A stretch of 15,549 nt of DNA. Origin: an uncultured Bacilli bacterium. GTDB taxonomy: Bacteria; Bacillota_I; Bacilli_A; RF39; UBA660. Shown here piece after piece: positions 1-6,418 of the stretch (its first letter is position 1; every line of letters starts with the position of its first letter). The notes beneath the pieces were generated by a model that was not told the DNA's origin, ran no database searches, and saw nothing but the letters and a program-made list of their open reading frames with translations. Position numbers and translations under genes: made by a program. The stretch spans positions 1-15,549 of the forward strand of contig CALWAJ010000022.1 in NCBI GenBank assembly GCA_944373065.1. The letters are read 5' to 3'.

Positions 1-548
1 ATCTCTCCATTTACTCTAACTCTAACAAATCCCTGTTTTCTTAAATCATCAAGTAAATCTTTATGAGTACCTTTCTCTCCATGAACAACAGGAGCCATAA
101 TAACTAGTTTAGTTCCCATATCATGTTCTAATATTTTATTAGTCATCTCTTCAATACTTTGACTAGTTATCGGAATATTATGATTAGGACAATATGGTAC
201 TCCTACTCTTGCAAATAAAAGACGTAAGTAATCATATATTTCTGTAACCGTACCAACAGTACTACGAGGATTCTTACTAGTAGTTTTCTGGTCTATACTA
301 ATAGCAGGACTAAGACCTTCTATAGAGTCAACATCAGGCTTTTCTGTTCCCCCTAAAAACTGTCTAGCATAAGCAGATAAACTCTCTACATATCTTCTTT
401 GTCCTTCAGCATATATCGTATCAAAAGCAAGAGAAGATTTACCACTACCACTAACACCAGTCATTACAATTAATTTATTCTTAGGTAATTCTATCGAAAC
501 ATTTTTTAAATTGTTTTCTCTAGCACCTTTAACTATTATTTTATCCAC
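1..548 (-). CDS. uvrA: UvrA, excinuclease ABC subunit A (N-terminal part, cut by window edge)
   Basis: This is the DNA-damage-sensing ATPase of nucleotide excision repair, which works as a dimer with UvrB. About 182 codons are present and the rest runs off the left edge. The start is a GTG at 548, eight bases after an AAGGAAG ribosome site (557-563). The N-terminus reads [16 protein letters not shown], followed by the first Walker A motif GVSGSGKSS (residues 31-39). After that come the family-typical blocks [35 protein letters not shown] and [20 protein letters not shown]. UvrA is about 940 residues in other bacteria, so roughly a fifth is visible. The gene has its own apparent promoter, no uvrB directly upstream and no recognisable SOS (LexA) box. 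Identification is very secure. Confidence 0.97.
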   Translation of the reverse strand, partial: MDKIIVKGARENNLKNVSIELPKNKLIVMTGVSGSGKSSLAFDTIYAEGQRRYVESLSAYARQFLGGTEKPDVDSIEGLSPAISIDQKTTSKNPRSTVGTVTEIYDYLRLLFARVGVPYCPNHNIPITSQSIEEMTNKILEHDMGTKLVIMAPVVHGEKGTHKDLLDDLRKQGFVRVRVNGE

Positions 549-611
549 AAATACCACTTCCTTAAAACGTTATATATTATAATACAAAATAATACTTTTT
601 TCTACTACCAA

Positions 612-640
612 AATATACCACAAGTATAATAATTAGTCAA
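612..640 (-). promoter_or_regulatory. Probable sigma-A promoter of uvrA
   Basis: Reading the minus strand, TTGACT (635-640) and TATATT (612-617) are separated by exactly 17 bases, each matching the consensus hexamer at five of six positions. This would start transcription near 605 and give a leader of about 57 bases before the GTG start of uvrA. It lies just after the terminator of the preceding gene, so uvrA is probably transcribed independently. Confidence 0.6.
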
Positions 641-660
641 ACAAATTTTCTATGTTTATA

Positions 661-696
661 AAATAATAAAAGTATAGACTAATTAAATCTATACTT
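661..696 (-). terminator. Rho-independent terminator after the unrecognised gene at 732-1595
   Basis: A perfect 9-bp inverted repeat (AAGTATAGA at 670-678 with TCTATACTT at 688-696) encloses a 9-base loop. On the minus strand it is followed by a U-rich run. The stem is AT-rich, so termination may be moderate. It sits 35 bases after the stop codon of the upstream gene and before the uvrA promoter, which is where a terminator is expected. Confidence 0.65.
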
Positions 697-731
697 AACT
701 TATTAATATAATTTTAAACTTCAAAATTATA

Positions 732-1595
732 TTACATAGTCTTACTAACTTCATTACTTAAAGTATTAATTTGAACACCGTTTAAATATTCTGGTTTAAA
801 AGATTTTTTAAATGCCTCTTCAAAATATTCATGAGTACTACCATCCATATTATTTAAAACTTCTTGTTTTAAAGTATCAGGTAAAATATTAGGAGTATAA
901 GCATCAATATTAGTAGTTAAACTTTTATTATCAAGAGATAAACCTCCTTTTCCTACTAAAGATGAAGCATACCTTGTATCAAGTCCCACATAACCATTAA
1001 TTTCTTCTTTATCTTTACCTTCACTATGAACATAAGCTACATAACCAATAGGCTCACGTCTTACAACTGTCCATTCATTCATACCTGCTTTATCAAATAC
1101 AAAATTAGAATGTTCTAAATCAACAAAAGGTCCTTCAGCATAACTTCTTACCATCTCTACCCCATTAAAATCATAATTCTTTTCAGTTTGTCCAGTATAT
1201 ATTCTACCTTCTATTCTTTCATCTTTTTTTCCTATTGCAGTAAACTCACGTGTAGTAACACCCTTTTCATCTGTTATTATTTTTCCAACACTCACTGTCT
1301 TTGTATGTTCAAAATCACTTAACTTCCTGTCAAAAGATTGAGATACAGTTACATCTCCTGTAGTAGACACTCTAACCTTTGTTTCATAATTTTCTACTCC
1401 ACTAGCATCGTGATAAAAAGTAACTACTTTTTCATTATTATCACTAATTACATCAGTACTTCTTTTTTTTCTAAATTCTGTCCAAGCAGAAATACCAACA
1501 TCAGATAAAAAATTATCTAATGAAGGATTATCTAATATTTTTTCATTTGCACCAAGCATTCTTAAAAAATCTTTTGCAGTCATATCATTATACAT
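732..1595 (-). CDS. Unrecognised 287-residue protein
   Basis: I do not recognise this family. The start is set at the ATG at 1595, ten bases after an AAGGAG site (1606-1611). The reading frame is open 17 codons further upstream, but that stretch contains the ribosome site and is probably not translated. The protein has no signal peptide and no membrane segment, so it is probably cytoplasmic. A short helical N-terminus (MTAKDFLRMLGANEKI) is followed by a charged middle rich in alternating polar and hydrophobic residues with many Thr and Val, such as VVTFYHDASGVENYETKVRV and TGDVTVSQSF, which suggests mostly beta-strands. The last 50 residues look helical (PDTLKQEVLNNMDGS, EYFEEAFKKSF). It follows the pseudokinase-like gene with an 84-bp gap and ends in its own terminator. 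A functional link to that gene is only a guess from position. Confidence 0.75.
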   Translation of the reverse strand: MYNDMTAKDFLRMLGANEKILDNPSLDNFLSDVGISAWTEFRKKRSTDVISDNNEKVVTFYHDASGVENYETKVRVSTTGDVTVSQSFDRKLSDFEHTKTVSVGKIITDEKGVTTREFTAIGKKDERIEGRIYTGQTEKNYDFNGVEMVRSYAEGPFVDLEHSNFVFDKAGMNEWTVVRREPIGYVAYVHSEGKDKEEINGYVGLDTRYASSLVGKGGLSLDNKSLTTNIDAYTPNILPDTLKQEVLNNMDGSTHEYFEEAFKKSFKPEYLNGVQINTLSNEVSKTM

Positions 1596-1617
1596 AACAC
1601 CACATCTCCTTACAAAT

Positions 1618-1646
1618 AAAATACAATAATAATTATTAAAAATCAA
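1618..1646 (-). promoter_or_regulatory. Possible promoter of the unrecognised gene at 732-1595
   Basis: On the minus strand TTGATT (1641-1646) and TATTTT (1618-1623) are 17 bases apart, each matching four of six consensus bases. The predicted start falls at about 1611, directly at the ribosome site, so the leader would be very short. The surrounding DNA is so AT-rich that a chance match is quite possible. Confidence 0.3.
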
Positions 1647-1679
1647 TAATATCCATTTATTTTACAAAAATTTACATCG

Positions 1680-2375
1680 TTATTTAGCACCTAACAAGAA
1701 TGCTATTATAGGTATTAATAAACTACTAGCAATTATAACAAATGCTAAAGCATAATTAGTAACAAAAGCTGCTATATTATCTTTATTCTCCTCACCAGGT
1801 AATTTCATAGGAACTATCTTTTCATCATCATTACCAGAATAACTACCATTACTCTTAACATAACTTCTACCCCTACTAGAACCACCTTCTTCTTCAAGAG
1901 CCTTATTAAGTTTAGTAATTTCCTGTTTGTTTTTAATTTCTAGATAATCACACAAATAAGTATGACCCCCATTAACTACTATCATCTGATAATAATTAAC
2001 CAAATCTGCTGGAATAAATATTTTAAATTGTGAGTAATTCTCTTTCAAAAACTCTGGTTTTAAATGTTCCAAAGTCTCTGACAAAATACCTATTTCTAAG
2101 AAAGCTAAGTTATATATATTATTATTTATTTTATTAGTTATATCATCATCCATTACATCAATACTTTTAAAATTAACATAATCTTCATTATTATTAGTAA
2201 CACCTACTACTATATTTTTAGGATTAAAGTTAATAACGTAATATCCTTTACCATGAATATATTTCATGGTAGAATCCATTACATAAAAAAGACGTGTATA
2301 CTCATCATTATTATGATAAGTCTTAGTATACTCATCTAATGTCGATTCAAAAGGAAATCTAATTATTTCTCCCAT
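1680..2375 (-). CDS. Tail-anchored pseudokinase-like protein (degenerate kinase C-lobe)
   Basis: This 231-residue protein has no confident family assignment, but three kinase C-lobe landmarks appear in order. Residues 45-57 (YYVINFNPKNIVV) match the catalytic loop pattern HRDLKPxNILL with HRD replaced by VIN and the Lys by Asn, while the Pro and Asn remain. D73 (SIDVMD) aligns with the DFG aspartate. NIYNLAFLEIGIL (86-98) resembles helix F (DxYSLGxxLxELL). The activation segment would be only about 13 residues, and only about 40 residues precede the loop, so no normal N-lobe or ATP-binding Lys is present. Residues about 160-190 form a Ser/Gly/charged linker. A single hydrophobic segment (about 204-229) ends one or two residues before the C-terminus, implying a tail anchor with a cytoplasmic domain. 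The ATG at 2375 is preferred, with an SD-like GTGAT just upstream; an in-frame GTG at 2384 is possible. It lies 45 bases after rel, probably in the same transcript. EssB/YukC-type pseudokinases are an alternative comparison, but no type VII secretion genes are nearby. Confidence 0.55.
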   Translation of the reverse strand: MGEIIRFPFESTLDEYTKTYHNNDEYTRLFYVMDSTMKYIHGKGYYVINFNPKNIVVGVTNNNEDYVNFKSIDVMDDDITNKINNNIYNLAFLEIGILSETLEHLKPEFLKENYSQFKIFIPADLVNYYQMIVVNGGHTYLCDYLEIKNKQEITKLNKALEEEGGSSRGRSYVKSNGSYSGNDDEKIVPMKLPGEENKDNIAAFVTNYALAFVIIASSLLIPIIAFLLGAK

Positions 2376-2420
2376 AGATATCACTGCTTTCTATTCTTTA
2401 TACTATAATTTTATAGCATT

Positions 2421-3899
2421 TTAAGAGTAATTACAAGTACGTTTATATCTAAGAATCTTCTCTCTCGCTCTTGTAGTCTTAGCAGTATCTAACCAATAAT
2501 CTTCAGGACTCCCTCCCATTATAAAAGACACTCTATCATTATTTTTCAACTCATAATCAAGTGGTACTTCTATTCCATTAACAACTGCTCTTCTTAGATT
2601 ATAACCTGTATTATCTCCTTCTAAAAATGCCAAATCTATAGGAGTAGAACCTAAAGGTAATTCGATAGTCTTATTATTTTTAGTCCTAACATAGACATTT
2701 TCTTTAGCAAACAACTCTTTTTTTACTTTCTCTACATACAAATCATTTCTTTCAAAGTATTCACTAAGGAAATTAAGGTCTTTACAAAACTGTAAACTAC
2801 TTCTTATTTCTTCTTGTACTTCATTAAATGGCTTCTTTTGTGAATGTATGTAATAAGGAAATCCATAAGTATCAATCATATCCATATAATTAGTTCTAAT
2901 CTGTGCTTGTACCAAACAATTATTAACAGAAAAAACAGTATGTAATGAGTGATACAAATTTGTTTTAGGTAATGCTATAAAATCTTTAATTCTTGATGAA
3001 TCAATAAGACCATACTCTCTATGAATAATCCCTAATGCTTTATAACAATCTAAATAATCATCAGTAATAATTTTAATTGCAAATAAATCATGTATTGAAT
3101 CTATTGGTACAGTATTAGCATCTTGACTGTTATATTGTCTTTGCCTTTTATTTAAATTAAGTAACTTCTTATATGTACTATAGACTTCTTTAACTCGTAA
3201 AGTAACTTTACCGTTAATACCATTATTTCTTAAAGTATCATCTAGCTTAACAGTTAATTCTTCTAAAATATCACTATTTACATTTTTATAGTCATTAATT
3301 TTTCTTTGAACATCATTATACTCTAAAGGATTTAGGACTTTAAAGGATAAATCTTCTAATCGCTTTTTTATTTCATAAAGTCCCATACGATATGCTAAAG
3401 GAACATACAAATCTATTGTCTCAAGCGCATTTTCTTTTTGTTTAAATTCACTCTTAAAGCCTATTGTTTCCATATTATGAAGTCTATCTGCGCATTTAAT
3501 AAAAATATCTCTAATATCATCATTAACAGCTCTTAATATTTTAGCCGTATTAGCTTCCACTTTCTCACTCTTACTAGAAAAGTTCATTCCTTTCAATTTA
3601 CTAACACCATCAACAAGCTTTGCAACTGACTTACCAAACTGCAACTCTATCTCTCCTAAAGTGATATTAGTATCTTCAATAGTATCATGTAAAAGACCTG
3701 CTACTATTGTTTCTACATCATTATAAGTACAAGCAAGAATATAAGCAACATGCAAAGGATGAGTGATATAAGGCTCTCCACTTTGTCTAGACTGTCCTTC
3801 ATGAAGTTTAGAAGCAAGCTTATATGCTTTTATAATGACTTCTTCCCCTCCTATATTATTTTCTTTTACTTTATCAAGCACATCATTAATAGTTATCAT
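2421..3899 (-). CDS. rel: Rel, RelA/SpoT-family (p)ppGpp enzyme lacking the C-terminal regulatory domains
   Basis: Bifunctional Rel enzymes make and degrade the alarmone (p)ppGpp. The start is the ATG at 3899, four bases after GGAGGTG; the frame is open 24 codons further upstream but that part has no support. The hydrolase (HD) domain is complete: H47, HDTIEDT (71-77) and ADRLHN (137-142). The synthetase domain (about 225-352) keeps R235, K237, D271, the RIKD motif (303-306, the RxKD type of bifunctional enzymes) and H320. However, the catalytic Glu of the EIQIRT motif is Gln331 (VQAQIRT), and the AExGxAAHW block is degraded to IDTYGFPYYIH. A TGS domain follows (about 402-462). The protein stops at residue 492 just after the TTRAREKI block, so the helical, zinc-finger and ACT domains (normally up to about 735) are missing. 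I infer a hydrolase-biased enzyme with altered ribosome control. It follows sigH behind a terminator-like hairpin. Confidence 0.93.
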   Translation of the reverse strand: MITINDVLDKVKENNIGGEEVIIKAYKLASKLHEGQSRQSGEPYITHPLHVAYILACTYNDVETIVAGLLHDTIEDTNITLGEIELQFGKSVAKLVDGVSKLKGMNFSSKSEKVEANTAKILRAVNDDIRDIFIKCADRLHNMETIGFKSEFKQKENALETIDLYVPLAYRMGLYEIKKRLEDLSFKVLNPLEYNDVQRKINDYKNVNSDILEELTVKLDDTLRNNGINGKVTLRVKEVYSTYKKLLNLNKRQRQYNSQDANTVPIDSIHDLFAIKIITDDYLDCYKALGIIHREYGLIDSSRIKDFIALPKTNLYHSLHTVFSVNNCLVQAQIRTNYMDMIDTYGFPYYIHSQKKPFNEVQEEIRSSLQFCKDLNFLSEYFERNDLYVEKVKKELFAKENVYVRTKNNKTIELPLGSTPIDLAFLEGDNTGYNLRRAVVNGIEVPLDYELKNNDRVSFIMGGSPEDYWLDTAKTTRAREKILRYKRTCNYS

Positions 3900-3918
3900 A
3901 TTACACCTCCATATATAC

Positions 3919-3946
3919 AAAAAACAGCTTTCCAAATTAAAAAGCC
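3919..3946 (-). terminator. Terminator-like hairpin directly before rel (terminator of the sigH operon or attenuator)
   Basis: On the minus strand GGCUUUUU (3939-3946), a 5-base loop and GGAAAGCU (3926-3933) can form an 8-bp stem that includes G-U pairs. One base later follows a run of six U (3919-3924). Only about ten bases separate this run from the rel ribosome site, so there is no room for a promoter between them. It could end the sigH transcript, or act as an attenuator controlling rel. Confidence 0.5.
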
Positions 3947-3949
3947 ATT

Positions 3950-3976
3950 TTATATCAAATATCCACAACACTCCAT
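3950..3976 (-). CDS. Possible 8-codon leader peptide upstream of rel
   Basis: An ATG at 3976 is preceded by AAAGGCAGTGAT, which resembles an extended Shine-Dalgarno sequence, and opens a frame of eight codons (MECCGYLI) that ends with TAA at 3950. The stop lies three bases before the 5' arm of the terminator-like hairpin in front of rel. A ribosome on this leader would cover that arm. The two adjacent Cys codons are suggestive but could be chance; frames this short are common in random sequence. Confidence 0.25.
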   Translation of the reverse strand: MECCGYLI

Positions 3977-4009
3977 AACATCACTGCCTTTAATTTTCTT
4001 AAAATAATA

Positions 4010-4594
4010 TCAATTAAAAATATAATTGTCAATACCATTTAAGTATTTTTTCGCTTTATTCATAACTCTATTAATTCGTGTAGAATTAACTTCTAAAAGT
4101 TGTGATATTTCTCTATATTTAAAATTGTTTAATCTAAGTTGTAATATTGCACTATCAATAAACTCTATATTTACCAAATAGTCTTTTAAAGTATCAGAAA
4201 AACAAAGTGTATTTATATCATCATAAGGATCAACTTGACTAACATCATTTATCTCATAATCTAAATCCTCAAAATGTAATACAGGTCTATTTTTCAAAGC
4301 AAATAAACTACGCAACATAATGATATAACAAGAATTAAGACAAGATAAAAGATAGGAATAAAACAAATAGCCCTTATCTTGGTCAAAATTCTTTAAAGCT
4401 CTATCAAAAGCCAAGAATCCCTCATTTACAAAGTCATCAAAAGAAACATCAGTATAATTTTTATAACTAATATACTTATAATATTTACCAGCTACAGTAT
4501 AAATAAGAGGTTTATATTTATTGAGCATAATACTATATGCTACTTCATCATTATCATAAATTAAGTCTAACAATTCATAATCATTATATTTCAT
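4010..4594 (-). CDS. sigH: SigH-like RNA polymerase sigma factor (sigma-70 family)
   Basis: This 194-residue protein is a group 3-type sigma factor carrying regions 2 and 4 only. Region 2 spans about 20-95, with the typical block FDDFVNEGFLAFDRALKNFD and a divergent 2.3/2.4 stretch (KGYLFYSYLLSCLNSCYI), where most SigH proteins read like FxTYAxxCIxRQI. Region 4 (about 140-186) ends in a helix-turn-helix, LNNFKYREISQLLEVNSTRI. The start ATG at 4594 is preceded by AGTAGGA and lies five bases after the rlmB stop, so the two genes are translationally close. The name rests mainly on context: in B. subtilis the order cysS-mrnC-rlmB-rae1-sigH is conserved, and only rae1 is missing here. In B. subtilis SigH drives early sporulation and competence genes; nothing here shows what it controls in this organism. 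Confidence 0.85.
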   Translation of the reverse strand: MKYNDYELLDLIYDNDEVAYSIMLNKYKPLIYTVAGKYYKYISYKNYTDVSFDDFVNEGFLAFDRALKNFDQDKGYLFYSYLLSCLNSCYIIMLRSLFALKNRPVLHFEDLDYEINDVSQVDPYDDINTLCFSDTLKDYLVNIEFIDSAILQLRLNNFKYREISQLLEVNSTRINRVMNKAKKYLNGIDNYIFN

Positions 4595-4599
4595 AAATC

Positions 4600-5304
4600 C
4601 TACTTTCTATTTCGGACTACTTCATATATTAAAATACCAGCTGCAACAGACGCATTTAAACTATCTATTTTAGAAGTTATAGGAATAGAAACTAAAAAGT
4701 CGCAGTTTTCTTTAACTAATTTACTAATACCTTTCTCTTCATTTCCAATAACAAGACATACTTTTCCATTATAATCTACTTCTCTATAATCTTCTCCATT
4801 CATAATGGTACCATATATCCAAAAACCATTGTCTTTAAGAGTTTTAATAGTATTATTAATATTAGTAACTGAAATGATATTAATATCAAATACTGCTCCA
4901 ACACTAGTTTTAACAACTGTTGAATTAACTTCTACTTGTCTATCATTAGGAATAATAATAGCATCAAAATTAGCAGCAACAGCAGTTCTAATAATAGCAC
5001 CAAAGTTATGAGGATCAAGAATATGATCTAGAATTATAACAGAAGCATTTTCTTTATTTAAAATTTTATTAAGTGAAGTATATTTGTAGTCCTCCATATC
5101 AAGAATTATACCTTGATGAACTCCTTTTGCCAAATTATCAAGTTCACGATTTTGTTTAATTTTTACTTTAGATTTTAAATTTTCCGAAAATAAATATTTA
5201 TTTTTTTGAAAAAAGACCTCATCTACATATATAGATTTTACATTTTTAACTAAATTTTCATCTTTTAAAATTCTTTCCGCTACATTTTTACCATATACCA
5301 ACAT
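4600..5304 (-). CDS. rlmB: RlmB/TrmH-family 23S rRNA 2'-O-ribose methyltransferase
   Basis: This 234-residue SPOUT-family enzyme probably methylates the 2'-O of a guanosine in 23S rRNA (G2251 in E. coli) using S-adenosylmethionine. The N-terminal substrate-binding domain (about 1-75, starting LVYGKNVAERIL) is followed by the knotted catalytic domain. Motif 1 is ILDHILDPHNFGAIIRTA with N100 and R106, motif 2 is VIGNEEKGIS (185-194), and motif 3 is SIPITSKIDSLNASVAAGI (206-224). The ATG at 5304 follows TCCTCC read on the other strand as GGAGGA, six bases away and inside the end of mrnC. The gap to mrnC is only two bases. Length and motifs are normal. The closely related tRNA methyltransferase TrmH is less likely given the N-terminal domain and the cysS-mrnC-rlmB gene order. 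Confidence 0.93.
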   Translation of the reverse strand: MLVYGKNVAERILKDENLVKNVKSIYVDEVFFQKNKYLFSENLKSKVKIKQNRELDNLAKGVHQGIILDMEDYKYTSLNKILNKENASVIILDHILDPHNFGAIIRTAVAANFDAIIIPNDRQVEVNSTVVKTSVGAVFDINIISVTNINNTIKTLKDNGFWIYGTIMNGEDYREVDYNGKVCLVIGNEEKGISKLVKENCDFLVSIPITSKIDSLNASVAAGILIYEVVRNRK

Positions 5305-5306
5305 AA

Positions 5307-5681
5307 CTATTCCTCCGTAATATATTTCATAATCTCAATAATTCTTATTTCTTTACCTTCAAGCTTTAAATATCCAATCAAAGCCTCAAGAGCTGTCGCT
5401 TTTTTATATTCTATCACACTACATCCTTTTGGATTAGAATGACTCTTAGCATTTCTAGCACGCTTTATAACACTAATTTCATCCACAGTAAAGAAATCAC
5501 TGTTTAGCATTTTATCTAAAAAATAAGCTTGTCTTTTTGCACTAACATAATTAATAGACTCATTCTGTAAGTCGTTAACTTTATTAATTTTTTTCTCTAT
5601 TAAAAACTCTCTAATATATTCTTCATAAACAGCATCACCTAAATAAGCAAGAACTAAAGAATTAACACATCTAATATCCAT
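5307..5681 (-). CDS. mrnC: Mini-ribonuclease III (MrnC)
   Basis: Mini-III is a dimeric RNase III-type endonuclease without the double-stranded RNA-binding domain. In B. subtilis it trims both ends of the 23S rRNA precursor. The 124 residues match the usual length. The signature LAYLGDAVYEEYIRE (11-25) carries the catalytic aspartate D16 and E20, and the second acidic motif EYKKATALEALIGYL (91-105) includes E99. The block VSAKRQAYFLDKML is also typical. The ATG at 5681 lies four bases after GAGGTG (5686-5691). The gene is packed against rlmB, which fits a shared 23S rRNA maturation role. A hairpin with a U-run (5701-5720) lies just upstream, so its expression may depend on read-through or a promoter inside the preceding gene. 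Confidence 0.93.
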   Translation of the reverse strand: MDIRCVNSLVLAYLGDAVYEEYIREFLIEKKINKVNDLQNESINYVSAKRQAYFLDKMLNSDFFTVDEISVIKRARNAKSHSNPKGCSVIEYKKATALEALIGYLKLEGKEIRIIEIMKYITEE

Positions 5682-5700
5682 AAAACACCTCTATCTAAAG

Positions 5701-5720
5701 AAAAAAGACTTATTAAGTCT
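5701..5720 (-). terminator. Hairpin plus U-run between the metallopeptidase gene and mrnC
   Basis: The minus strand holds AGACTT-AAT-AAGTCT (5706-5720), a perfect 6-bp stem, followed directly by TTTTT and after one C a further TTT. The stem begins inside the stop codon of the metallopeptidase gene. Only about nine bases separate the U-run from the mrnC ribosome site, leaving no room for a promoter. The stem is short, so partial read-through is likely. Confidence 0.6.
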
Positions 5721-6408
5721 AATCTCTATCATTTCCCATAACAACTAAAACAAGTCTAAGTAAATCTAATAATGTAGATATCAAAGAAGCCACATAAGTC
5801 ATCGCTGCTGCCATTAACATAGAACTAGCCATACTTCTTTCACTATTATCAACTATTTTTAATTTACTAAGAAACATTTTACCGCGTTTAGAAGCATTAA
5901 ACTCTACAGGTAAAGTAATAAGTTGAAATAAAAGGATAGCTACTAACAAGAATATACCAACCCAAGCAAGGTTCATCGCTCCAAAGATAAGCCCAATTAA
6001 AACTGCTAAATAACCAAACTTAGTACTAAAATTGACAATAGGAACTAAGAAAGATCTAAATCTCAAAAAGAAATATCCCTCTTTATCTTGAACAGCATGT
6101 CCACATTCATGAGCAGCCACACTAACACTAGCAATAGAGTCTCCATTGTAGATATCAGTTGAAAGTCTAACTACTTTAGCCCTAGGGTCATAATGATCTG
6201 TTAAATATCCTCTAGTCTCTACAACATAAACATTATCAAGTCCATTACTTTTTAATATTTCTCTAGCAACTTCTGCCCCTGTCATACCGCTTTTAACTTT
6301 AACTTTCTTATATTTACTATATCTTGTTCTTAAATAGATATCTGCAACAAGAGTTATAAGAAAAGCAATTATAACAAGTCCATAACCAAAATACATATAA
6401 TAAAACAT
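5719..6408 (-). CDS. YugP-type membrane zinc metallopeptidase (Zn_peptidase_2, PF04298)
   Basis: This 229-residue integral membrane protein belongs to the putative neutral zinc metallopeptidase family represented by B. subtilis YugP. A first membrane segment spans about 7-25. The soluble part carries the family blocks SGMTGAEVAREILKSNGLDNV and HYDPRAKVVRLS, then the zinc motif HECGH (100-104, in SVAAHECGHAVQD) with E101 as catalytic residue. The probable third zinc ligand is E169 in LPVEFNASKRG. Further membrane segments lie at about 118-165 (two) and 195-225. The ATG at 6408 follows AGGAGG by six bases, and that site overlaps the cysS stop codon, so the two are transcribed together. The natural substrate is not known. 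Its place between cysS and mrnC differs from the B. subtilis order, where these two are adjacent. Confidence 0.92.
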   Translation of the reverse strand: MFYYMYFGYGLVIIAFLITLVADIYLRTRYSKYKKVKVKSGMTGAEVAREILKSNGLDNVYVVETRGYLTDHYDPRAKVVRLSTDIYNGDSIASVSVAAHECGHAVQDKEGYFFLRFRSFLVPIVNFSTKFGYLAVLIGLIFGAMNLAWVGIFLLVAILLFQLITLPVEFNASKRGKMFLSKLKIVDNSERSMASSMLMAAAMTYVASLISTLLDLLRLVLVVMGNDRD

Positions 6409-6418
6409 TTAAAACCTC

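Noticed and set aside
1596..1646. N-terminal extension of the gene at 732-1595
   Set aside because: The added 17 codons contain the AAGGAG ribosome site that serves the ATG at 1595.
3900..3971. N-terminal extension of rel to a GTG at 3971
   Set aside because: The extension spans the strong GGAGGTG ribosome site and the terminator-like hairpin, and the added residues are not part of the Rel family N-terminus.
3750..4007. Open frame of 85 codons on the plus strand
   Set aside because: It lies largely antisense to the start of rel, has no ribosome site or family resemblance, and is a by-product of AT-rich composition.
4805..5011. Open frame of 68 codons on the plus strand
   Set aside because: It is antisense to the catalytic domain of rlmB, whose motifs are all intact, and shows no coding features of its own.
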